Source: Castellaniella sp035707805
Lineage (GTDB): Bacteria > Pseudomonadota > Gammaproteobacteria > Burkholderiales > Burkholderiaceae_B
Direction: 5' to 3'
Assembly (NCBI GenBank): GCA_035707805.1
Contig: DASSTS010000051.1
Span: 124,001 to 188,000, forward strand
Length of the DNA: 64,000 nucleotides
Shown piece by piece: positions 1 through 7,851 of the stretch. Each line of letters opens with the position of its first letter. Position 1 is the stretch's first letter. Below the pieces are notes generated by a model. The model was not told where the DNA came from. It saw nothing but the letters and a program-made list of their open reading frames with translations, and did no database searches. The position numbers and the translations under genes are program-made.

Positions 1-1
1 C

Positions 2-1018
2 GACACCATCAACCGCCATTACCCGGAAATCTGGTCGCTGTACAAGACCCAGAAATCCCTGGACTGGGACGAGAACGAGTTCGACTATTCGTCCTGCAAC
101 GCCGATTTCAAGAACTGCCCCCGCGCCACCTACGACATGATGGTCAAGACCCTGGCGTGGCAATGGGAGGCCGACAGCGTGGCCTCGCGCGCCATCGCGC
201 CGGTGCTGGCGCCCTTCATCACCTCGTCCGAGCTGTGGGCCGCCTGGCAGCGCATCTCGGACAACGAGGTCGTCCATGCCGCGACCTATTCCGAGATCGT
301 GCGCAATTCCTTCGACGATCCCTCGGCCATCATCGACGAGATTCTCAGCGTCGAGCAGGCCCACCACCGGCTGTCGCGCGTCATCAAGGCCTTTGGCGAC
401 GGCTACGCGGCCTCGCACCGCTACGCGCTGGGCGAGCTGCCCAACGACCAGGAGACCTACAACACCGTCTTCATGATGGTGGTGGCCCTGTTCTGCATGG
501 AGCGCATCCAGTTCATGGCCTCGTTCGCCGTGACCTTCGCCATCTGCGACACCGGCATGTTCCAGCCCATCGGCAAGGCGATCCAGAAAATTGCGCAAGA
601 CGAGCTCGAGATCCACGCCGAGCTCGATCGGGCCGTGCTGCGCAACGAGCTGCGCACCGAACGCGGGCGGCTGGCCTTCGAGCAGTGCCGCCTGGACATC
701 GAGATGCTGATCGCCGAGGTGATCGACAGCGAGCTCGACTGGATCCAGTACCTGTTCTCGGAAGGCCGCGAGCTGGTCGGCATGAACGAGGACCGCCTGT
801 CGGCCTGGACGCTGTATTGCGCCAAGGACGTCTACAACACCCTGGGCCTGCGGACGGACCGCTACGAGTTCCCGCCGTCCAATCCGCTCAAGTACATGGA
901 AAAGTGGCTGAACATCAGCAAGACCCAGGCCTCGCCGCAGGAGCAGGACATCGCCGCCTACAAGGTCGGCGTCATGCGCCGCACCGACGAGGGCGTGGTC
1001 TTCGACGTCGAGTTCTAG
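2..1018 (+). CDS. nrdB: Ribonucleoside-diphosphate reductase class Ia, beta subunit (5' end missing)
   Basis: Class Ia R2 protein; it houses the diiron centre and tyrosyl radical that start reduction of ribonucleotides to deoxyribonucleotides in the NrdA partner. The frame is open from base 2, so the first residues lie outside the window; the ATG at 137 is internal. Visible: EVVHAATY (bases about 266-289), matching the ExxH iron ligands plus radical Tyr four residues on (E. coli E115, H118, Y122), MERIQF (third carboxylate region) and QDELEIH in the second half. The sequence recalls the phage-like subgroup of NrdB rather than the E. coli form (from memory). Its TAG stop shares CTAG with the convergent permease stop. 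Confidence 0.9.
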   Translation, partial: DTINRHYPEIWSLYKTQKSLDWDENEFDYSSCNADFKNCPRATYDMMVKTLAWQWEADSVASRAIAPVLAPFITSSELWAAWQRISDNEVVHAATYSEIVRNSFDDPSAIIDEILSVEQAHHRLSRVIKAFGDGYAASHRYALGELPNDQETYNTVFMMVVALFCMERIQFMASFAVTFAICDTGMFQPIGKAIQKIAQDELEIHAELDRAVLRNELRTERGRLAFEQCRLDIEMLIAEVIDSELDWIQYLFSEGRELVGMNEDRLSAWTLYCAKDVYNTLGLRTDRYEFPPSNPLKYMEKWLNISKTQASPQEQDIAAYKVGVMRRTDEGVVFDVEF

Positions 1019-1866
1019 CCCGTCGGCGAGCCGGGGTCGATGGGCCGCCAGCGGTTGGCCCATTGGTCCACCCAGCCGACCAGCATGTTCAGGACGGCCG
1101 CGATGGCGGCCAGCACCACCAGCGCGGCAAAGACGCCGCTGGTGTTGAACTGGGCCGATGCGTCGTTGATCAGGAACCCCAGGCCGCGGTTCGAGGCGAC
1201 CAGCTCGCCGATGACCGAGCCGATCAGCGCATAGGGTATCGCCATCCTCAGACCGGTCATCAGCCCGGCCAGCGAGGCCGGCAGCGTGACCTTGAGGGCC
1301 ACGTCGCGGCGCGTGCCGCCCATCATCCGGACCGCGTCCTTGAGCCCCTCGTCCACGTTCTGGACACCGGCCGCGGTGCTCAGGAACACCAGGAAAAACA
1401 CCGAGATCGCCGCCAGCAGGACCTTCATGCTCAGGCCGATGCCGAACCAGATGATGAACAGCGGGGCGACCGCCACCTTGGGCACGGAATACAGGGCCAG
1501 CATGTAGGGGATCAACACGTCCCACAGCGGCCGGACGGCGGCGATCAGGTAGGCGAGCAGGGCGCCCGAGGCGGCGCCCAGCAGAAATCCCAGCACGACC
1601 TCCTGGAGCGTGATCCAGGTGTTTCGCCACAGGGTGCCGTCCAGCGTCCATTGCACCAGCGCCTGGGCCACGCCTTGCGGCGAACCGAAGAACTGCGGAT
1701 CCAGGACCGGGCCCGACAGCGCAGACCACAAGCCCAGGAAGACGGCCAGCACCAGCAGGCGCGCGCCGGCGACCCCGATGCGCCGGCGGTGGCGCTGCCA
1801 CCACGTCAGGCGCAGGGGGATCAGCAGAGGGCCGTTGGGCGTCGGTTCGGCGGCGGGATCGGACAT
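1015..1866 (-). CDS. ABC transporter permease, NitT/TauT (SsuC-like) family
   Basis: Inner-membrane permease (283 aa) of a nitrate/sulfonate/taurine-type importer. There is a cytoplasmic N-terminus, about six hydrophobic segments and the BPD-type cytoplasmic loop near residues 190-215 (SLAGLMTGLRMAIPYALIG), which contacts the ATPase. It is the last gene of the leftward operon; the ATPase stop is 8 bases upstream and an AGGA ribosome site precedes the ATG. The substrate cannot be read from the sequence; sulfonates, nitrate, pyrimidine precursors and aromatic acids are all carried by this family. The stop overlaps nrdB. Confidence 0.88.
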   Translation of the reverse strand: MSDPAAEPTPNGPLLIPLRLTWWQRHRRRIGVAGARLLVLAVFLGLWSALSGPVLDPQFFGSPQGVAQALVQWTLDGTLWRNTWITLQEVVLGFLLGAASGALLAYLIAAVRPLWDVLIPYMLALYSVPKVAVAPLFIIWFGIGLSMKVLLAAISVFFLVFLSTAAGVQNVDEGLKDAVRMMGGTRRDVALKVTLPASLAGLMTGLRMAIPYALIGSVIGELVASNRGLGFLINDASAQFNTSGVFAALVVLAAIAAVLNMLVGWVDQWANRWRPIDPGSPTG

Positions 1867-1874
1867 GGGGTTTC

Positions 1875-2639
1875 CTAGGGCCTGCCGTGCCGTAGCGCGT
1901 CAGTCAGTGCGCGGTACAAGTCCAGGTAGGCCGGCTGCAGGCGGATCTCGTTGGCGTCGCGCGGCCTGGGCAGCCCGATGGGCAGGTCCAGGCGGATCGC
2001 GCCCAGGGGCCCCAGCACGACGACCCGGTCGGCGAGGATGAGGGCTTCCTCGATGTCGTGGGTCACGAACACGACCGTGCGGCCGCTGCCGGCCCACAGA
2101 TCGAGCAGTTGCCGGCGCAGTTCGTCGCGCAATTGCGCGTCCAGCGCGCCGAAGGGTTCGTCGAGCAGCAGGGTGTCCGGATCGGCGCACAGCATGCGCG
2201 CCAGGCCGACCCGCCGCCGCATGCCGCCGGACAGCTCGCGCGGATAGTGCCGCTCGAAACCCGAGAGCCCGACCTGGTCGACCAGCCGCTGGGCCGCGGC
2301 CTCGCGGGCGGCGGGGCCGGCGCCGCGGATTTCCTGCGGCATCTCGATGTTGCGCAGCACCGTGCGCCAGGGCATCAGCGTGTCCTGCTGGGTCAGGTAG
2401 CCCACCCGGCCCACGGGGCCGCGGACCGGTTCCCCGCGATAGTGGATCTCGCCGGCGGTGGGCTGGGCCAGCCCCGCCATCAGGTTGAGCAGCGTCGATT
2501 TGCCGCAGCCGCTGCGGCCCAGCAGCACGAGAAAGCTGCCTTCCTCGACGGCGAGGCTGGCGCCCTGGAGGGCGACCAGCGCCTGGTCGTCCTTCCTGAA
2601 GTGCTTGTGGACGTCATGGAGGCGGTACACCGTTGCCAT
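1875..2639 (-). CDS. ABC transporter ATP-binding protein, NitT/TauT (SsuB/TauB-like) family
   Basis: Cytoplasmic ATPase (254 aa) that powers the neighbouring permease. Motifs in order: Walker A GRSGCGKST near residue 42, Q-loop LTQQD, signature LSGGMRRRVGLAR near 140, Walker B LLLDEPFGALD and the switch His in VFVTHD. The arginine-rich signature is common in the TauB/SsuB group. It sits 6 bases downstream of the substrate-binding gene and 8 bases before the permease, so all three are one transcript. Confidence 0.92.
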   Translation of the reverse strand: MATVYRLHDVHKHFRKDDQALVALQGASLAVEEGSFLVLLGRSGCGKSTLLNLMAGLAQPTAGEIHYRGEPVRGPVGRVGYLTQQDTLMPWRTVLRNIEMPQEIRGAGPAAREAAAQRLVDQVGLSGFERHYPRELSGGMRRRVGLARMLCADPDTLLLDEPFGALDAQLRDELRRQLLDLWAGSGRTVVFVTHDIEEALILADRVVVLGPLGAIRLDLPIGLPRPRDANEIRLQPAYLDLYRALTDALRHGRP

Positions 2640-2645
2640 CGGCGC

Positions 2646-3704
2646 CTACTTTCCCAGGGCGGACCGCATCCAGTCCGCGGGCACCATGGTCGCGTAGCCG
2701 GGCGCCTCGCGGATCAGGCCCGAGTCCAGGTTGAATTTCACCTCGCGGTCGAATTCATCCTGGCCGATCGCCGGGGTGGCGGGGATTTCCGAACGCAGGA
2801 TGGACAGCAGCCGGTCGACCGTGTCGTCCTCCATGGCGGGGCGGTAGGCCTTGAACAGCGCCCTGACGGCCTGCGGCTCGGCCTCGTGGATGAAGCGTTC
2901 AGCGTCGGCGATGCCGCGCACGAAGGCGGTGACCTCGGCCGATTTCTCGTCCAGCACGGACTGGGTGGTGAAGACCACGCCGTGGACGATGGATTTCAGT
3001 TGGGGAATGTCGCCTCGGGCGGGCGAGATGTAGATCGTCCCGACCCCGGTGGCCTCCGCCTGCTGGCCCACGGGCTGCGGGAAGGACAGCGCGTCGACCC
3101 GGCCGGTCTTGAGGGCGCCGAGGGCGCCCGACATGTTGGAGCCCAGGGACACCAGGGTGACGTCGGTGGCCGATTTCAGGCCGGCGGTCCCCAGCAGGTA
3201 GCTGACCAGCGCCTGCGTGCCGCTGCCGGGGCCGGTGATGCCGATCTTCTTGCCTTTCAGGGCCAGGATCCGGTCTTGCAGGCTGGCGGATGCGGCGGTG
3301 CCGGGGAACGTGGCGCCCGTGATGATGTCCACGTAATAGGTGTTGACCAGCTGCGCGATCATCCGGGTGCCCTTGTTCGCCCGGTACAGATTGAGGGGAT
3401 CCGTGCCGTTGCCGCCCGCCACGTCGATGCTGCCGGACTGCAGGGCGGCGGCCAGCTTGGCGCCGGTGCCCAGCAGCGGGATGTCGCCTACCTGCAGGCC
3501 GTGCTGCTGGAAGTAGCCCTGCCGTCTCGCGACGAAGATGGGAAAGAAGGCGATGGAATCGCTGATCTGGCCGACCTTCAGCGTCATGGACGGCTGCGGC
3601 GCGGGCGCGGCGCGAGCCGGGGCGGCGGTGATGCCGGCCCAGGCCAGGCAGGCGGCGGCGAGGATGGCCGGAAGGACGCGTCGCCGGATGGATCTTTGTG
3701 GCAT
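2646..3704 (-). CDS. ABC transporter substrate-binding protein, NMT1/SsuA-like
   Basis: Periplasmic receptor (352 aa) for the NitT/TauT importer. The N-terminus MPQRSIRRRVLPAILAAA followed by a hydrophobic stretch and APARA is a Sec signal peptide. The mature part has the NMT1/SsuA signature, with KVGQISDSIAFFPIFVARRQ giving a ligand-lip region and GKKIGITGPGSGTQ at mid-protein. The start at 3704 is preferred over an in-frame ATG at 3746 because AGGAG lies 8 bases upstream and the signal peptide begins there. A 61-base gap separates it from the regulator gene upstream. Confidence 0.88.
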   Translation of the reverse strand: MPQRSIRRRVLPAILAAACLAWAGITAAPARAAPAPQPSMTLKVGQISDSIAFFPIFVARRQGYFQQHGLQVGDIPLLGTGAKLAAALQSGSIDVAGGNGTDPLNLYRANKGTRMIAQLVNTYYVDIITGATFPGTAASASLQDRILALKGKKIGITGPGSGTQALVSYLLGTAGLKSATDVTLVSLGSNMSGALGALKTGRVDALSFPQPVGQQAEATGVGTIYISPARGDIPQLKSIVHGVVFTTQSVLDEKSAEVTAFVRGIADAERFIHEAEPQAVRALFKAYRPAMEDDTVDRLLSILRSEIPATPAIGQDEFDREVKFNLDSGLIREAPGYATMVPADWMRSALGK

Positions 3705-3765
3705 GCTGCGGGCTCCTGGGTGATCGAGGAACAAGGGTGCTGCCAAGCCGGACCGCGGCTCGCGT

Positions 3766-4587
3766 TCAGTATAGACCTGAAGATTTGTCGCCAGGGCCGT
3801 CGGCCGGCAGGCTGCGCAGCGAGAATTCCCGGGGCGTCTGGCCGGTATGCTCGCGGAATGCGGCGATGAAGGACGACAGGCTGTCGTAGCCGCAGGCCAG
3901 GGCCACGTCGGTGATGCGCTCGCCGCGCTCCAGCCGGGGCAGGGCGTGCACCAGGCGCGCGCGCTGGCGCCACAGGCGGAAGCCCAGGCCCGTCTGCTGC
4001 AGGAAGAGCCGGGTCAGGGTCTTTTCCGACAGACCCACCTGGCGGCCGTACTCGGCCAGGCCCGGGGCCGTGTCCGGCGCGCGGTGCAGCTGGCGGCACA
4101 GGGGCAGCAGGCGCTTGTCGGACGGCCAGGGCAGCACCAGCCCGGCCTCCGGGCTGACGGCGATCTGGTCCACCAGCACCTGGGTCAGCCGCCCGTCGGG
4201 GCCGTCCGGATCGTATTCGATGGGGATTCCGCTGAAGCTCAGGATCAGTTCCTGCAGCAGGGGGCTGATGGCCAGCACGCGGCACTCGGTCCAGTCCAGC
4301 CCGAGGGCCGGGCCGTCCAGGTACAGGCTGCGGATCACGGTCCGCGGGGATTCGCGGACGCGGTGCCGCACGCCGGCCGGGATCCAGACCGCGCGCTGCG
4401 ACAGCGCGATGAAGCGCGCCTGGGGCGTCCAGACCTCCAGGTGGCCCTGGATGGCGTAGGACAGCTGCGCCCAGCCGTGGTGGTGAGGGGCGGGGATGAT
4501 CATGTTCGCCTGGCTGTCGATGTGGCCGTAGACGGGGCGCGGCAGGCGGCGCAGGAGGCGGGCGTAGGCGAGGGTATGTCCGTTCAT
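3766..4587 (-). CDS. AraC-family transcriptional regulator with N-terminal cupin sensor
   Basis: DNA-binding regulator (273 aa). Residues 20-90 form a cupin-like ligand pocket (PHHHGWAQLSYAIQG, then WIPAGVRHRV); residues about 165-265 carry the two AraC helix-turn-helix units, ending in ITDVALACGYDSLSSFIAAFREHTGQ. This is the layout of the NimR-like group. It lies directly upstream of, and on the same strand as, the ABC importer, so it probably controls that operon and itself. The start codon sits at the centre of a perfect 12-base palindrome (4581-4592). Confidence 0.88.
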   Translation of the reverse strand: MNGHTLAYARLLRRLPRPVYGHIDSQANMIIPAPHHHGWAQLSYAIQGHLEVWTPQARFIALSQRAVWIPAGVRHRVRESPRTVIRSLYLDGPALGLDWTECRVLAISPLLQELILSFSGIPIEYDPDGPDGRLTQVLVDQIAVSPEAGLVLPWPSDKRLLPLCRQLHRAPDTAPGLAEYGRQVGLSEKTLTRLFLQQTGLGFRLWRQRARLVHALPRLERGERITDVALACGYDSLSSFIAAFREHTGQTPREFSLRSLPADGPGDKSSGLY

Positions 4588-4616
4588 GAACGTTTAAAGG
4601 CGGTTTGTCGCCAAAC
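4581..4616. promoter_or_regulatory. Inverted repeats over the AraC-type regulator start: possible autoregulatory site
   Basis: CGTTCATGAACG at 4581-4592 is a perfect palindrome centred on the regulator start codon, and GTTTG-N4-CAAAC at 4603-4616 is a second inverted repeat just upstream. Both are small; operator function is inference. AraC-type sites are usually direct repeats, so another protein or chance is possible. Confidence 0.3.
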
Positions 4617-4620
4617 ATAG

Positions 4621-5027
4621 TTTTCCGGGCAGTTTACTCTTTCCTTCGAGAGCCCCGGACCGCCGGAGCATTCCGCCCCGGAATCCCCTAGGACGCCGGG
4701 TCGGGTGCTTCGGCGGTCCTCTTTTATGCGCGGCGGCTTGGGCCTGCGCCTGGTTCCTGCCGGCTGGCGGCCGGGTTGGACGCTGTTCCTTGGTCCCGGA
4801 CGCTCAGGGATCGGATCCGGCCGCTCGCTCTCGGGGGGCCTTTTTGCCCGGCCTGTGCCGCCCGGTCCCTCTTGCCCCAGGCCGTAGCGCCGCCTGCCGG
4901 TTTCGATTTTGTTTATGCTTTCGGCTTCGCCTTTTGTTTTTTCGCTTTGCTTTTGGGTGGCGCTGGCGTTAGGTCTCCCGGCCTGGGTTTCCTCTTTGGT
5001 TTTCTCTTCGTTTTTCTTTCAGCCGGG
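4621..5027. other. Gene-free stretch
   Basis: About 400 bases without a supportable gene. Near 4691-4730 there is an imperfect hairpin (AGGACGCCG against CGGCGGTCCT) followed by CTTTTAT, which could be a weak plus-strand terminator, though no plus-strand gene lies upstream. From about 4905 the base composition changes to a T-rich plus strand (A-rich minus strand) made of short TTTTG/CTTTT runs up to the tRNA terminator. Open frames here look accidental. A small RNA cannot be excluded. Confidence 0.5.
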
Positions 5028-5070
5028 CGAAAAAAGAAAAATGGGCCGAATTCTTTCGAATTCGGCCCAT
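5028..5070 (-). terminator. Rho-independent terminator of the tRNA-fMet transcript
   Basis: A perfect 13-bp stem, ATGGGCCGAATTC (5041-5053) with GAATTCGGCCCAT (5058-5070) around a TTTC loop, is followed on the minus strand by TTTTCTTTTTT. It begins 8 bases past the tRNA CCA end. Confidence 0.88.
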
Positions 5071-5078
5071 CGCTAAAC

Positions 5079-5155
<77 letters not shown>

Positions 5156-5168
5156 TCTGAAGAACATA

Positions 5169-5198
5169 ACTATAGCATAGTCTGCGAAAATAATGCAA
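5169..5198 (-). promoter_or_regulatory. Candidate sigma-70 promoter for tRNA-fMet
   Basis: On the minus strand TTGCAT (5198-5193) is followed after 18 bases by TATAGT (5174-5169); an overlapping alternative is TTGCTT-N17-TATGCT. Either places the transcript start a few bases upstream of the tRNA. The tract is much more AT-rich than its surroundings. Confidence 0.6.
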
Positions 5199-5223
5199 GC
5201 AAATCTTCGAGGTTCAGGATAAA

Positions 5224-5892
5224 ATGACGGAAACGGAAATCTTGCGGGTCTTGGAAACCGCCTTGTTGTGCGCGGATTCCCCCTTGCCGGTGGCCCAGTT
5301 GCGCGGGCTTTTCGAAGACACGATTTCCGGGGACGACATTCGGCGTCATCTGGCTGCCCTGCAGCTGGACTGGCGGGAACGTGGCCTCGAACTGGTGCAG
5401 CTGGCCGGCGGCTGGCGGTTCCAGAGCCGTCCCGACATGCAGCGTTACCTGGGGCGCCTCAACCCGGAAAGAACGCCTCGATATTCCCGCGCCGTGCTGG
5501 AAACCCTGGCCATCATCGCCTGGCGCCAGCCCGTGACGCGCGGGGACATCGAAGACATCCGCGGCGTCACCGTATCGGCACAGATTATTCGTACCCTGGA
5601 AGACCGGGGCTGGATCGAAACCCTTGGCTATCGGGATGCGCCGGGCCGCCCCGCCTTGCTGGGCACCACGCGTCGCTTCCTCGAGGATCTGGGCCTGCGC
5701 GCGCTGGACGAGCTTCCCGCGCTCGAGTCCGAGGATCCCGAACAGGCCCTGGGCGGCCTGATGCTGTCGGGCGACCGGCCCGACGGGCACGGCGATCCGG
5801 CCGGACCGGCCGAGCCGGAATCTTCCGCGGAGGAGACCGCCGAGGCGGACCCGGCCCCGCAGGCCGAGCCGCCGGATCCCGCCCGATCATGA
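5224..5892 (+). CDS. scpB: Segregation and condensation protein B
   Basis: ScpB (222 aa) is the winged-helix kleisin-associated subunit of the SMC-ScpAB complex, which compacts and separates sister chromosomes. Two winged-helix units are visible: ETEILRVLETALLCADSPL at the start and YSRAVLETLAIIAWRQPVTRG near residue 90, followed by the family motif GRPALLGTTRRFLEDLGL near 140-157. The last 45 residues are an acidic Pro/Glu/Ala-rich tail. It lies 31 bases upstream of rluB, as in many proteobacteria, so the two are probably cotranscribed. Confidence 0.93.
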   Translation: MTETEILRVLETALLCADSPLPVAQLRGLFEDTISGDDIRRHLAALQLDWRERGLELVQLAGGWRFQSRPDMQRYLGRLNPERTPRYSRAVLETLAIIAWRQPVTRGDIEDIRGVTVSAQIIRTLEDRGWIETLGYRDAPGRPALLGTTRRFLEDLGLRALDELPALESEDPEQALGGLMLSGDRPDGHGDPAGPAEPESSAEETAEADPAPQAEPPDPARS

Positions 5893-5923
5893 ACAGAATT
5901 TTGTGAAGGAGTCACTGAACCCC

Positions 5924-7579
5924 ATGACATCAGAAACCGAAACGACATTGCCGGCCTCGCCCGAGGCTCAGACACAACGCGCCGCAGCCGAACAGGAATC
6001 CCGCGGCGCGCCGGGCCGCTCCCGTGGGGGGCGCAAGCTGCGCACGCCGTTTCGCCGCCGCCGGGGGGATGCCGCGGGGGGCGCCCAGCCCGCCGAGCAG
6101 GACGCCGCGCCGGACGTCGATGGAGGTTCCGCCGAAGAAGCCGACCGCGCGCTGTCCTATCTGGATGCGGCGCATCCGACGCGGCAGCGCCTGGATCGCT
6201 ACCTGAACAGCGACGTCCTGATGCCCAAGCTGCACAAGGTCCTGGCCGAGGCCGGCGTCGGTTCGCGGCGCGACATGGAAGACCTCATCGTCGCCGGACG
6301 CGTCTCGGTCAATGGCGAGCCGGCCCACGTGGGCCAGCGCGTCGGGCCCGACGACAAGGTCCGCGTCAACGGTCGGCTGGTGTCGCGCCCCAAGGCGGGC
6401 AAGCTGCCCCGCGTGATCCTCTACCACAAGCCGGCCGGGGAGATCGTCAGCCATGACGACCCGGAAGGACGGGCGACGGTCTTTGCCCGGCTGCCCCGCA
6501 TGCGCACCGGCAAATGGCTGTCGGTCGGCCGCCTGGACCTGAATACAGAAGGGCTGCTGATCCTCACCACCTCGGGCGAGCTGGCCAACCGCCTCTCGCA
6601 CCCCCGCTACGGGGCCGAACGCGAATACGCCGTGCGCATCCTGGGCGAGCTGGACGACGCCAAGCAGGCCGAACTCATCAGCGGCATCCAGCTCGAGGAC
6701 GGTCCGGCGCAGTTCAATTCGCTGGACTACATCGGCGGCGAAGGCAGCAACCGCTGGTACCGGGTGACCCTGTCCGAGGGCCGCAACCGCGAGGTCCGCC
6801 GCATGTTCCAGGCGGCGGGCGTCACCGTCAGCCGCCTGATCCGCACGCGCTTTGGCGAGGTCATGCTGCCCAGCAACCTGCGGCGCGGCCGCTGGGAAGA
6901 GCTCGACAATCCCCTGGTCGGCGCGCTGATGGTGCAGCTGGGCCTGATCCGGGCCGGCGACGAGGATGCGGACGAACAATCCGAGCGCCAGCCCCTGTCC
7001 CACGCCAGCGCCTTGCCGCCCGGATTCGGGACGCCGGGCCAGAACGGCCAGAACGGCGCGCGCTTGAACCGCCGCGGCCGGGTCTCCGGCGGACGCCGCT
7101 CGGGCATCGATCCGTTCACGCCGGGCCTGCTGATCAGCGGCGGGCTGGCCAACGGGCATCCCGACGGGGATCGTCCGCACGCCGCCGCTCCCAAGCCCAA
7201 TCGCAAGAACCGTCCCGCCAAGGCCGCCGGTTCCCGATCCGGGGGACCCAAAGAGGGGGGCAATACGGGCGGGGGCAAGGTGGATGGCGCCGCAAGATCC
7301 GGCAAGCCCGGCCGCACGCCCAGGGCAGCCAAGGCGGCCAGGCCGGTTGCGGACGGTCAGCAGCCGCGCGGGTCCCGGGAGCCGGCGCGGCCGACCGGGG
7401 AATCCCGGCCCAAGTCCGGCAAGCCGGCCCGGCCCGCCGGCCAGAAGCCGAACCGTCGCGCGGCCAAGCCGCGAGGTCAGGGCCAAGGCGGAGGTCAGGG
7501 CGGCGGCGGGGGCGAGCGTCAGCCCAAGGGCGCGCACGCGCACGAATCTCAGCTGGCGCGCGTCGGACGCGCGCGCTGA
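5924..7579 (+). CDS. rluB: 23S rRNA pseudouridine(2605) synthase RluB with long basic C-terminal tail
   Basis: RluB family enzyme (551 aa) that isomerises uridine 2605 of 23S rRNA. An N-terminal charged extension (about 95 aa) precedes an S4 RNA-binding domain (LHKVLAEAGVGSRRDMEDL, residues 100-150) and the RsuA/RluB catalytic domain with the active Asp205 in GRLDLNTEGLLIL. From about residue 350 to the end the protein is low-complexity, rich in Gly, Pro, Lys and Arg and probably disordered. An in-frame GTG at 5903 exists, but GAAGGAG at 5905-5911 overlaps it and serves the ATG at 5924 better. Confidence 0.92.
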   Translation: MTSETETTLPASPEAQTQRAAAEQESRGAPGRSRGGRKLRTPFRRRRGDAAGGAQPAEQDAAPDVDGGSAEEADRALSYLDAAHPTRQRLDRYLNSDVLMPKLHKVLAEAGVGSRRDMEDLIVAGRVSVNGEPAHVGQRVGPDDKVRVNGRLVSRPKAGKLPRVILYHKPAGEIVSHDDPEGRATVFARLPRMRTGKWLSVGRLDLNTEGLLILTTSGELANRLSHPRYGAEREYAVRILGELDDAKQAELISGIQLEDGPAQFNSLDYIGGEGSNRWYRVTLSEGRNREVRRMFQAAGVTVSRLIRTRFGEVMLPSNLRRGRWEELDNPLVGALMVQLGLIRAGDEDADEQSERQPLSHASALPPGFGTPGQNGQNGARLNRRGRVSGGRRSGIDPFTPGLLISGGLANGHPDGDRPHAAAPKPNRKNRPAKAAGSRSGGPKEGGNTGGGKVDGAARSGKPGRTPRAAKAARPVADGQQPRGSREPARPTGESRPKSGKPARPAGQKPNRRAAKPRGQGQGGGQGGGGGERQPKGAHAHESQLARVGRAR

Positions 7580-7628
7580 ACCCCCACGGACACGACTAAG
7601 AAAAAACCCCGAATGGCTAGCCTAATGC

Positions 7629-7637
7629 TGTTATAAT
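7629..7637 (+). promoter_or_regulatory. Extended -10 promoter of the rimP-nusA-infB operon
   Basis: TGTTATAAT at 7629-7637 is a perfect TATAAT with the TGn extension. No good -35 is present at the usual distance, which fits an extended -10 promoter. The predicted start near 7644 gives a leader of about 208 bases before rimP. Confidence 0.65.
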
Positions 7638-7647
7638 CTAAGGCTTT

Positions 7648-7665
7648 ACAGCACCTTTGTGCTGT
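7648..7665 (+). promoter_or_regulatory. Leader hairpin 1 of the rimP-nusA operon
   Basis: ACAGCAC-CTTT-GTGCTGT is a perfect 7-bp stem with a 4-base loop close to the predicted 5' end of the transcript. It could stabilise the leader RNA or bind a protein; its role is not known. Confidence 0.55.
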
Positions 7666-7817
7666 GTCCACCGAAAGGCCTTTTGCCCTGTATTGATTGG
7701 GCAGCCCGGCGCGGGGGCGTGGCGTTGCCTTGGTTGGCGCGTACCGTCTGCGGTTGCGGCGCGGGCTTTCGGCGGTTCCTGAATACACCTTGCGGCGCGT
7801 TTCGCAAGGCCAACAGA

Positions 7818-7844
7818 GGGCTGCGGGACAGCCCCTTTTTTTTT
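7818..7844 (+). terminator. Intrinsic terminator (attenuator) immediately before rimP
   Basis: GGGCTG (7818-7823), loop CGGGA, CAGCCC (7829-7834), then C and nine T. The T-run ends 7 bases before the rimP ATG. Because a strong promoter lies upstream and no gene ends in between, this is best read as a leader terminator. CAGCCC at 7702-7707 could pair with the 5' arm and prevent its formation. NusA, encoded downstream, acts on such hairpins and autoregulates its operon in E. coli. Confidence 0.75.
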
Positions 7845-7851
7845 GGAATTC

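Noticed and set aside
137..139. ATG at 137 as the true nrdB start
   Set aside because: The frame is open and conserved-looking upstream to base 2 (PEIW, WDENEFDYSSC), and the protein would lack the first part of the R2 fold.
4910..5040. Lys/Ala-rich reading on the minus strand, like a histone H1-type tail
   Set aside because: It has no start codon, begins inside the tRNA terminator and ends after about 35 codons; it is explained by the A-rich tract.
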